Below are positions 10,801-20,179 of a stretch of DNA of 58,827 bases, piece after piece. Within the stretch, counting starts at the first letter, position 1. Each line of letters opens with the position of its first letter. The position numbers and the translations under genes are program-made. This stretch comes from Klebsormidium nitens (lineage: Eukaryota; Streptophyta; Klebsormidiophyceae; Klebsormidiales; Klebsormidiaceae): assembly GCA_000708835.1 (NCBI GenBank), contig DF237497.1, positions 1-58,827 on the forward strand, in the 5' to 3' direction. The notes beneath the pieces are model-generated. The model ran no database searches. It saw nothing but the letters and a program-made list of their open reading frames with translations, and was not told where the DNA came from.

Positions 10801-13255
10801 CGCGACATCCCTGGTGTTGCGGACTTGGCACAAAACGTCGATGCCGGCAACACGCTCGTTCTGACCACCCATGCCCTCCACGAACAGTGCTCCAACCGCA
10901 CTTGCGTCGCAAGCAGGTCCTCACCACGTATGAGTGCCAGCGCCACTTCTACCGCCACCCCCAGGCAGCGCTTCCGCTCGACTTCCGGAGTTGTGCCGCG
11001 GTATGGCCGAAGAGCGGCGATGACGTCCTGAACAATAGGTAGGCAGGCGTGGAGAGGGGCTAGGTAGACGCCGGTGCCGTATAACAGCGACTTGAGGGAG
11101 GCGGGACTAGGGGCCGTGCTGCCTGCACGACAACGGACAGGGGGACTGAGCTACCAAAGTGAAGGAAAAGAGAAAGGGCGATCAAAAAGGGCAATTTATC
11201 CTGGACACGACCATGCCACCTCGTACAGCAAAGCTTGCACGAGAGACCTCCAACACGCTGGCACCCGTAATGAACAGGGACTTGCTACGCACCAGGCTTA
11301 GATAACATTGTGAGCCCTTCCAACACCTGCTTCTTTCCGGTCACGAAGCCTCTTGAACTGGATATCTTTGTATACCTCTTTTACATGTGAAGGTATGTGG
11401 TTCTCCAGGCTCCATCAAGCCTAGGCCACTTCGACGGCCGAAGAGGGCACTTCAATGGGAGCCATGCTTGGGGTTGCACTAGTCACATCAATGAGGTGTT
11501 CTTCTTCAAGCCTTGGGGCCGGCAACGAGTGAAAGGACGTTTCGAGACAAACTTGAGCATCTGCAGACTGTGCCCCTAGCCAGGTCTTCCCATTGGCCTC
11601 CTAGGAGGGGTCACCCGAAAATGCTTCCACATTGGGCGGTTGGCTTACCGGGAATGATGTCCGCAGCGGCCACCCCCGTGTGCGAGAGGTCGTAGACAGA
11701 GACTGCTTTGCCGTACGTGATAATGCCCACACGCGTGGCCGGCGAAACGCTCTCTAGGGTGGCCGCCAGGCTGGCTTGCATGTGCTGCAGCTCGAGCGGG
11801 TCGGGGCACTCGTCCAGCACAAAGAGCACGGGCGCCGCCATGGCCGCGTCCGACGCAGAAGAGTAGCCGGGGTGCAGCGCGGCCGCATCCAGGTAGTCCA
11901 CCACGCCGCAGGACAGCTCGGGGCGCTGACTGGCAAGGGAAACAACGAGGGGGCTGTCAGTACAAGGGCCTGGAGGCTTGCTCCCGCTGCAGCGGACGTG
12001 AGGGACAGCTTTGCAATGTGTTCTCATTGACTTGGTTGAAAGCTTCAGGGAGAAGTTCCAAGGAAGACGATCTGGGATGCGATGCGAAAGCCCCCGTCCG
12101 AAAGCATAGCTGGCAAGCAGAGTGTGTCCGCTTGGCTTGGCGTCCGCTCCTACCTGTAGTCACTCCCACTCCAGTAGAGGGCGTGCCCTGCCTCCTCGTC
12201 ATCGTGTTGGCAAAAGGCGCACCGCCAGGCCGTTGCACCCGCCGGGGTGACCACCTTCTGGCTGTACAGGTTGTGTATAGCGCCTGCACCAGCCAGGGCC
12301 CGAAAAGTGACCACCGGAAGATAACACCCTCTTGGGGGGCACACGAGAGGAGCGAAAGATGAAGATCAGGGCTCGAGATCTGAGGGTATGAACCCGAGAT
12401 GAGTTGGGGCGAATTGCAGGCAGGGTGAAGGAAGCCGCGTTTTCTAGATTAAAGCTGCCAAGCAGGGGAAATGGTCTCACCGCAGTTCTCGCAAGCGACT
12501 GGTGGTGTCCTCACCACCGGAGGGCCTGGAGTCATCTCTTTTACTGGAGAAAGCATGGCGCCAAACGGCAGGCTCCCAATGTTCGCGATCCGCTTCTCTT
12601 TAGGGACCTGCACCAAGCTCCCTACGACTCAGTGCTGCTGAACGGTCTGGCAGGGAGGGGTGTCTCAAATAGGCTCCTGTCAACTCGTGAACAACACGTG
12701 GCACTGCTGCCGCACAATTGTTTGCGACGGCCAATGCAGGAGGTGTCAGTATCTCACCGTGTCTGAAGAGAAGCTCAAAAAGTGGTCCACGGAAGGGCCA
12801 GCCGATGAGGCATCATCCAGGAGGTGGTCATGTACCACCGCCCCATTGGCACCGTCCACGTGACTGCTGGCATCAGTTGCAAGGATGCCGCCGCCCGGCT
12901 GGCTCTCTGAAAACTGCGCGCCGGCGAATAAGATCCGCGCCGGCATGCTGCCACCAGCTTCAGCCCCCACAGACGTCATATCAATCACACTACCACCGCC
13001 GCCAGGAGAGGAGACTCCTGGCAGCTGGAACACAGGTGGCGGCGAGCTTGCTACCTGGGCCCTCGCATTTGAGCTGTCTGACACTGAGGAGTGGCCAATC
13101 CCAGGTCGGGGAGGGTTACTGGGGGGAGCCGGGGTGGGCGTTCCATACGGAGTGCCACCAACAATCGACCCTTCTGCAGCTTCAGTAAGACCAGAATGCG
13201 CCTCTGACACAACACTGGGCTGATGGGTGATCGGCAACAGCGGCTCTTTCGCCAT
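7890..13255 (-). CDS. Divergent SEC23-like COPII coat protein
   Basis: SEC23 is the Sar1 GTPase-activating subunit of the inner COPII coat that buds vesicles from the ER. Eleven exons, 13255-12758, 12607-12481, 12283-12154, 11929-11649, 11122-10925, 10676-10215, 10049-9911, 9643-9301, 8999-8847, 8429-8319 and 8099-7890, keep phase and encode 883 residues. Residues 1-165 are Ser/Gly/Pro-rich and look disordered. A zinc ribbon follows with Cys205, Cys208, Cys230 and Cys233 (CENC...CAFC). The trunk contains VLFVLDECPDPLELQHMQ, VGIITYGKAVSVYDLS and YGTGVYLAPLHACLPIVQD. The helical and gelsolin-like parts contain RLPEMLFHLRRGPLLGSI, HVLLLDHGTHVFIW and FPAPRILAF. It is more divergent than canonical SEC23 (about 765 residues) and resembles the divergent plant SEC23 paralogues. 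The ATG at 13255 is the first in frame. It is head to head with the TGD5-like gene. Confidence 0.85.
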
Positions 13256-13542
13256 GGTTCTTCACTTGCAGGGGCACTTTGTCAGAGGAGCTGTCAATCA
13301 CATGGATCAGGCCCGATAAATAGATGGAAGACAAATTGCCCGCCTGCAAGATCAAGCCATGGAGGACAGTCCAAAATGGCCAAGAAACAGTGACTTCACG
13401 TTGTTAGGTGCCACCAGCTTCTCCTGAACCAGCCAGATTGAACTGTCCTGAAGCCGAGCGGGATCCATGCTGTGCTGCTGCTGGCAGCTGCCACTGAATG
13501 ATGTGAATCATGAATGAATGAATGTGCTTGGTTTCTGTTAGG

Positions 13543-13837
13543 TACCGTAGTCCAAGGTAATGATTCCGAATAAATAGATAATTATTTGCATTCGGAAAGT
13601 CAGACATTCGGGTTTCTCATTCGGAAATTGAAAATTCGGAAAGGTTAAATATTTCTAGAATGGTCCTCGGAAGCCCCAAAACGGCCAGAATCAGCCTTAA
13701 AATCCCCTCTTTACTGGGAGCATAGGGCATTCGGATTCTGGTCGGAATCTGCATCAATAATTGCGCATTCCTGGTCGGATTGTTGGAAAATTATTACTGG
13801 GAAAATCCGTTCGGAATCATCACGTTGGACTACGGTA
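13543..13837. mobile_element. MITE-like element with 28-bp terminal inverted repeats and TA at both ends
   Basis: The left end (13543-13570) begins TACCGTAGTCCAA and the right end (13810-13837) is its inverted partner, matching at 26 of 28 positions. If the outer TA on each side is the target duplication, the element proper is CCGTAGTCC...GGACTACGG, which suits the TA-inserting Tc1/mariner superfamily. The interior is AT-rich, carries several ATTCGGAA-type repeats in both orientations and has no coding capacity. It sits in the divergent promoter region between the SEC23-like and TGD5-like genes. Confidence 0.7.
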
Positions 13838-13860
13838 GTTTCAAGTTTCAAGTTTCAAGT

Positions 13861-13895
13861 CTTCGTGATACATATTAAGTTTAAATATCACGAAG
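13861..13895. repeat. Hairpin with 10-bp perfect arms
   Basis: CTTCGTGATA (13861-13870) pairs perfectly with TATCACGAAG (13886-13895) around a 15-nt AT-rich loop. It directly abuts the next, longer inverted repeat and follows three tandem copies of a GTTTCAA unit. Confidence 0.7.
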
Positions 13896-13934
13896 AAAGC
13901 ATGCAAAGGTTAATAATTAACCTTTGCATGCTTT
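13896..13934. repeat. Near-perfect palindrome with 19-bp arms and 1-nt centre
   Basis: The left arm AAAGCATGCAAAGGTTAAT (13896-13914) is the exact reverse complement of the right arm (13916-13934), with a single A between them. Such a structure could extrude as a cruciform in DNA or form a long hairpin in RNA. It contains the RY-like element CATGCA in both arms. Confidence 0.8.
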
Positions 13935-14634
13935 TCCATTAACTACTTATACATGTATACTTGGACGTCAAAACCACAATAAGACGCCCGGTGATAGTAT
14001 CATATGAATGGCCGGGGGTGCACGAAGCTCACACGGGCGCCCGTATTGACGCCCGGGCGTCGATACCTGTACGTACGCCAGCCGGTGCACGGGTGTTTGT
14101 CATTTGAACTTTGAACGGGGTTACGTACCATGACCAGTAAGTGACCAGATATTGAACGGGTCATTTTATGGGGTTAACCCAGGTTACAACTTTATTGTTT
14201 CAATACATCCTGATCCAGAACTGTAAGCACTTTCAACTTTTGACAGGAAGCGGCTGGAACTTGTGGAAGCCTGTGCTGCTGTGCATGACTCTTGAGTGAA
14301 GAGTTATAAGACTTCTACAGCGCGAGTATGTATTCCTGAGGCTGTAGGCTGTATATGCGTGCATGGATGCTCATTCATGCCAGCGGTGGTCCGTTGTGGT
14401 CCCTTGTCTGACTTTAATGTGGAGTTTGTAAGCAGGTGCGAGCCAGAAATTTCAGGTTCAGCACTGTACAGGGGGTTTGTATTGAACTAGTCATGCCAAT
14501 GGCGGCCTTCGACACTCAAAGCTGAAACTTCAGGAGGCCTTGAAGAAGGCACAAGAACAGCTGAGGATACGCGAGTGCCATTTCACCGATCAACGAGGGA
14601 TTCGCTTAGGAGACGTCATCGTGTCTCCGAAACA

Positions 14635-15528
14635 ATGGCTGTCGGTGCATTTGGTGGACGAGGCGTGGGCTTTGGTTAGTCATACAACTTTTTGTTTGCA
14701 ATTTCTATACGACTTTCTCTCTAGGGACAGGTCTGACTCTGCCATCCGGCAATTTGTATTCCCACTGAGCAATTTTTGAATGCTGTAAAGGTGTCCCTGG
14801 TTGGTTGAAGAGTCTTATCTCTCATTGTGCAGGATTTGGAGCTGGCTGTGGGTTTGGAGTGGGATGGGGATTCGGTGGTATGTTCTCTGAATCTCATCAA
14901 AAGCTGCTTCGGAATATGCAAATTGTACTCAGATCTGCGTCCTTGCTGCACTTACCAAGCGAAGAGTTGTTCAAGCAATCTTTGGTTGGTTGACCATCGG
15001 TGCATTGTCTGTATAAATCCCGTATAAATCATTTGAAAGAAAACACAAATGATCTTCGAATGATTGGGTGCTTTCAGGAGCCCCGCTGCAGACATTGGGG
15101 ATCGGTGCAGGTGCGCTTAAGGTTTCTAAAGGACGGATATGGTTGTCCAACCCCCCCTCTGCCAATGGATCAACTGTATCTTGCAAGTCATTGCTGAAGA
15201 GACTTTCTCCGTGGTTCCAAAGACCTGTTCTGTCTCTCTCATAGTCATTCAACAAGGAGTTTTCTATCAATTGTTGTGTATTCAAGCTGTTCGTGCTTGA
15301 GGATGCGAACTTGTTGCAAGAGCGAAGAAGTGTGGTAATCACAAACACTTTGTGTTCCCTGGAATAGGTGGCGGCTGCGGCATTGGACTTGGCTTAGGTT
15401 GGGGTTTTGGACTTGGATATGGGGCACGTTACATCGATTCGAAACCTCGATTTCATGGCATTGTCTTCAATGGTGATACAGAAGTCATAGATGAGCAGTC
15501 TTCAAGAACGCTTTCTAAAAAGGATTGA
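14635..15528 (+). CDS. TGD5: TGD5-like small glycine-rich chloroplast envelope protein
   Basis: TGD5 acts with the TGD1-4 machinery in moving lipid precursors from ER to chloroplast. Four exons, 14635-14674, 14833-14877, 15078-15110 and 15368-15528, are all joined in phase 1 and give 92 residues. The protein is almost wholly glycine-zipper sequence at first: [20 protein letters not shown], then [20 protein letters not shown], then [12 protein letters not shown], followed by a short polar tail ending SKKD. This pattern of two Gly-rich membrane-type segments around a short P-L linker, with a YG(A/S)xY end, is what I recall of Arabidopsis TGD5. The exons are tiny but every junction has a good GT-AG site. 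Another small Gly-rich membrane protein, such as cadmium-induced AS8, is a less likely alternative. Confidence 0.68.
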
Positions 15529-16322
15529 TCAGTCAATCAACCCAGGGCCCCGCGGTCAGAACAAAAACTTTGTAAGTGATGTACTGCAGTGCTTTAACCA
15601 GTATTTCTCTTAGCAGTGAGAAACCGAATCTCTTCAATTCGTTCGTGTGGTATGGTGCAGGCGGAAGCCTATTGCTTATCCTTAGGCCACGGCCTGGGCC
15701 TGTAACTTTGTAAAGAGAAGGGTTGCTGATTCTGAATGGCCAGCTAGAGGTCATTGGCGTCGTCACCGAGTGCTTTACCTGTGTGTATAACTAGCTAAGT
15801 TCCTCATGCATTTAATTACGTAATTCGAGCTAAAAGTACTACAATAGAGCGCACGACCGTCCATGCATGTGCATATACATGCGCCTCCCCATACGCCTAA
15901 CCATGCATGTGTCACGGTCAGTGAGCAGGTGCGTATAACATGCCTAGCTAGGCCCTGGCTAATGGTGTATGTATGACTCAAAATGAATATCCAAGTCTGG
16001 CCCGGCCATGGCATCATGTGCGCAAATAAACGACCCCCGCTTCGACTGATCCGGCCGGTTAGATGTGCGCGTAAATGAACAGTGCACATGGGATCTGGTG
16101 AAGACCAAGTGCTTATTTTTGTCGAGTAAGCCTCCGAAACTCAGGAGACCCATGTAAAACCCTCAATTGTTGCCTCTATATTTCTTGTCCCTTGCACCAG
16201 GAAATGGATCCAGCTTCTGCGTTTGAGTGAATAACTTCCCTTATGGACCACGTGAGGTGAATGTTACCTTCACAAGCAGCCGTTTCCGATATGCCCGCAA
16301 TCTAAAAGATCGTACCCAGTTT
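15529..16322. other. Intergenic region between two convergent genes
   Basis: It contains the 3' UTRs of the TGD5-like gene (+) and uroporphyrinogen decarboxylase (-). CATGCATG-type short repeats occur around 15862-15910. No coding or RNA gene is evident. Confidence 0.45.
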
Positions 16323-19300
16323 CTATTGGGAGTACCTCACATTCTTAGCTACTTCGAAGTAATGTGCCACGTGCTCTTCCGGGGTCCCGACTAGGACCCC
16401 GTGCCCTAGGTTCATAATATGTTTGTGGTTGCCGGCCTTCCTGATGGTGTCATGTATCCTCTCCGAGATGAAGTCCTTCGGGCCAAAGAGTGTCGCCGGA
16501 TCCATGTTTCCTTGGACAGCTTGTGCGCTTCCGATTCTCTGCCTTGCTTCAGCCATGTCCACCGTCCAGTCAACACTGCACGGATGACAATTGGTTGGTG
16601 CTTGGACTAAGGTTTGAACTAGATGGTATGCTGATAACCAGCTTACTGCCACAATCTCCCAGATCAGCAGGCTTACAGCCAACGAAACACTGCGCAAGCG
16701 GCCAGGCTTCCATTTCAGACTTCAAGAGCAGTCTGACTACTCTCAGCATGTGAAATTTCTGGAGTGCGAAAAGTTGAGACCACCTCCAGAAGGCACACGC
16801 TTTTCCGCATTCAATGTCCATCTAGGATTGACCAGCACTAGATCAAGGTACATTGTCTAGCTGAAATTAGAATGACAAGAAAAAGTTCAAGTGAGCAGAA
16901 CAAATATGGATCCTTCTTACCTGATGCACGCAACACCGGTCCTTGCCATCCTCTCAAGAAGCCCGCCACTTCCGGATGCATAAAGAATGATAGGAAGATC
17001 TGGGTGGGTCTCCTTGACTCCATCCACAATTTGTTGCAGGTAAGGGAGACTGAAGACCTGCATCCAAAGGCCAACCCGGTCAGCTGGCTTGCTCTAAAAA
17101 GTCAGCTTGACGCTGAAGCTGCCTCTCGCACAGTTCCATACCATATTCCTGTGAGTATATGAGTCAAAGTGGGTGAAGCTGGAAAAGTATCACCCCTTCG
17201 TAGGGGTATGGCCCAAGAGGATCATGTGCAGGGACCACCTGGGGCATTGAAGACTCTGCCACCGCCACAACTCGATAGAGAAGTGCCGAAAGGGATGGAT
17301 TGTTCAAAGATACAATTGCAGTACATACCTCGAAGTCGACAGGGCTCAGCTCAGTAGCCCAGGAATCGAATATCTGCACTGCTTGGGCCCCAGTGTCCGC
17401 CTGCGCACACATAGACCAGCGTCACGAAGGGCGGACCAGACTGTTGTGATCTGAAAAACCAAATGCCAGAAAACGAAGAAAGGCGAGGTTCGAAAAAGCG
17501 CACTGTTGAGGATAACAATACAGCAGCTTGAACAACCTTGGTCTCTTTCTGAAACCACAGCGTCAGACCATCATTGATGATAGCAAAATCTAGTTTTCTC
17601 TGCAGACCATGTGGGTGATTCTGCACACTTCTGTGAAGCCATCTCATTGTGGCTGGGCAAAACAAAAGTGAGCGTAATCCAACTAGACGTATTCTGTTCA
17701 GTTGCCCGGCCTTGCGCGGCAGGACTCAACTGCTCCTCACCTGATAGCGTACATACGTAGTGACTGCATCAGCAAGCTTCTGCAACAGCGCATGGAGCGT
17801 CTGGGGCTGCGCAAATGCCATCTTCTTGATGTTGATGAAGTGCTTGGAGGGGCCCCCCTCAACAATGTACGACGCCAGGGTAAACGGGGCCCCAACGAAG
17901 CCCAGCACTGCTGAAGCATCCCCCACTTCCTTCCGCAGGATGGTCAGAGTCTCCCCAACATACGGCACCGCTTCCTCCGGAACAAGTGGCCTGGAGCAGG
18001 GCGAGGAGAAGAGGGTTTCAGAACCCACTGCCACTGCCGTTGCTTGCATACTACAGTGCCAGATTGTCTACAGTGGTACTATAATGCAAATTCCAGAATC
18101 GATTCGAGAGGTGGTGGTCGCAACAGCCACTTGCCTTAGAAACTCTCAAAGCAACGGGAGGCGCTTGCATTGAAAGAGAGATAATCGGATGGGCACCGCA
18201 CCGCACGGCATCGACGTCCTGGAGCGTTCGGATGGGGTTGTGGATGACGGGACCCTTTCCTTGTAGGATGTCAAAAGGAATGTTCATGCCCGTGAGGGGG
18301 GTCAGGATGTCGGAGAACAAGATGACCCCATCTGGCTGGAATGCCCTCCACGGTTGCAAGGATATCTCCACAGAGAGATCCACATTCTCGGACCGCTCCC
18401 GGAAGGTGGGGTGCTTCTGACACAAATCACGGTATACTTTCATGTACCTGCACGGTGATCGAAGTCTACTGTTTTGCCAAGATGGATGACTGGAGGACAG
18501 ACTACAGTAAGGGCCTCTATAGACAGAAGCCATAGCCTCTGATAAAAAACGTTAAAAGCAGTCCCCAAAATCTCCTGCTATTCCTGAACCTGCCTAAGCG
18601 CCACCAGAATCGGCATTGCGAAGAAACCTGGAAGTACATTGCTATCCAAGACAAGGATCAGGCGTCGTGACCAGCAACAACTAGCACCAGCTATGTTCAC
18701 TTATTCAGGATGCTGGGTGATCAAGATACTGGGTAAGTTCGACACAAGGTGAGCAGGTGCACCTGTGTTAGCAACCCCAAGTTGGGTACTGTAAGCAATG
18801 GAATGCTAGTGTGCTAGGTCTGTTCCTTCATGCTACATTCCGCTGGGCTGATGAATGCATAATAAGGAACCCAAGCCCGTTCTGTTGACAGTGACCTTTC
18901 TAGTCAGAGGCCCTTACTGTACGTGCTGACTCCTTCTTGGATACCGGGGTTACTTGATTCGACAAGATGAAGTGCTGACTGAGTGACACACAAACAGAAG
19001 TAGATGACCAGCGGCCCGCGGAGAGAGGAGAGGCGCTCCGTACCTGCCCGCTTGCCGCATCATCCACACGGGCGGCCTTTCTGTCTTCTCCCCTTTCATA
19101 GTCCTCAGCAAAAGAGGCTCCCCTCCTGCATTTGCCGTTGCCTGTATCGCAGCCTCCTGGGTGGTGCTCACTGCAGCAAGAATGCCATTCTTTTCGCGGC
19201 AGCTCGTTTTGCCCCATTGTGGCCTTCCCTTCAACGAAGCACACCCAGCACCCAGGAAAGCATTTTCCCCTGCAGTGTTACGACCAAGGATTCTGTATTG

Positions 19301-19354
19301 GCAGGTTGTGAAACCTTTGCTGGAGCCAATCGCAGCTGTCTGGACAGCCGCCAT
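16323..19354 (-). CDS. HEME: Uroporphyrinogen III decarboxylase, probably chloroplastic
   Basis: The enzyme converts uroporphyrinogen III to coproporphyrinogen III by four decarboxylations in chlorophyll and heme synthesis. Six exons, 19354-19044, 18447-18202, 17990-17741, 17400-17329, 17057-16921 and 16575-16323, keep phase and encode 422 residues. Residues 1 to about 75 are basic and Ser/Thr/Ala-rich, as expected of a plastid transit peptide. The active-site residues of the family are present: MRQAGRY with Arg100 and Arg104, LFSDILTPL with Asp150, SYIVEGG with Tyr227, IFDSW with Ser282 and NLGHG with His397. The end [16 protein letters not shown] is plant-like. The ATG at 19354 gives a transit peptide of normal length; upstream in-frame codons have no better ATG. 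It is head to head with the enoyl-CoA hydratase gene. Confidence 0.95.
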
Positions 19355-19547
19355 TTTGCGCTGGAAGTTGCTGTGCACGGGCCTGACTGGAGGACCGTCT
19401 GTCCTGTTGCGAGCGGCACATCTGCAGGAGTCGAGATTCGAGACTCGAGTCGGAGAGACGGTCGAGACTTGGAAGTCAAGACTTTGCACTCATCAGGAAT
19501 CAAATCCGAAACTCAACATTAAACCCATTTGCAACCGTGCGATTGTC

Positions 19548-19553
19548 CACGTG
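19548..19553. promoter_or_regulatory. G-box core upstream of uroporphyrinogen decarboxylase
   Basis: CACGTG, in the context GTCCACGTGTCA, lies about 195 bp upstream of the UROD start codon. In land plants, G-boxes bound by HY5 or PIF factors control many tetrapyrrole genes. One six-base match can arise by chance, so the role is inference. Confidence 0.3.
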
Positions 19554-19960
19554 TCATTACTCTGTGAAAAAGTGCCATTTGGTACTATCCGCGTGTCAAG
19601 TACGTCGTAGATTGTTCATTGATCGAGGGGCTTCGGAAGTGGGCCTGATGTGCGACAGTCGGACCGCAACTTTGCACCGTCGATGAGACTCATGGGCCGC
19701 GTTCCGAGTGCTTGATGAGATCGGCTACCACAGCCCTGCCGCCAGATCTCGTCCTGGAAGTGAAGCCCTAAACTTCCGCAGCGCAAATCAGCGTTTTCCG
19801 CTTGTACGTTGCATTGATGTAGGTGATTGACACAAACGCTTCCAATGGGCGCGGTATGAGCGGGGTGTCAACGTGCTGATCATGCAACAGAGGTGGCCGT
19901 CGTTTGACGGGTTCGCTGTCTGCTGACTCGGATAGAGAATTAATGGGAGCGCTACAGTTA

Positions 19961-19999
19961 CCAATGGTACATGCCAATGGTACATGCCAATGGTGCAGA
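19961..19999 (+). promoter_or_regulatory. Three tandem CCAAT boxes with 13-bp spacing
   Basis: The unit CCAATGGTACATG occurs at 19961 and 19974, and a third CCAATGG starts at 19987; a fourth CCAAT lies at 19842. CCAAT is read on the plus strand, 187-219 bp upstream of the enoyl-CoA hydratase ATG. This is typical NF-Y territory. The exact tandem unit indicates recent duplication. Confidence 0.5.
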
Positions 20000-20179
20000 G
20001 CATTGGAGCACACTAGCTAGTAGTGACTAGAGCTTCAATTGCCTGCCTCTGGCGTGACATCACTTAAAGGCCGAGGGCGTCTAGCTTTGTGATATTTGCA
20101 TTTGTCGCGCTTTTCAGCTAATATCCCGCCAATTCCAGGTCTCACATAAGCTGGCGTCGCCTGCAACTTTTCCTGCAGC

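Larger units (their letters stand above)
13256..14634. other. Divergent intergenic region between SEC23-like and TGD5-like genes
   Basis: This 1.4-kb stretch holds both upstream regions. It contains the TIR element at 13543-13837, three tandem copies of a GTTTCAA unit at about 13838-13858, and two abutting hairpins at 13861-13934. The part from about 14230 to 14634 is probably 5' UTR or promoter of the TGD5-like gene. A 79-codon frame beginning at 14540 overlaps its first exon in another frame and has no recognisable homologue. Confidence 0.5.
19355..20179. other. Divergent intergenic region between UROD and enoyl-CoA hydratase
   Basis: This 825-bp stretch must contain both promoters. It carries a G-box core at 19548-19553 and four CCAAT boxes, three of them in a tandem 13-bp array. 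No coding frame is convincing. Confidence 0.55.
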
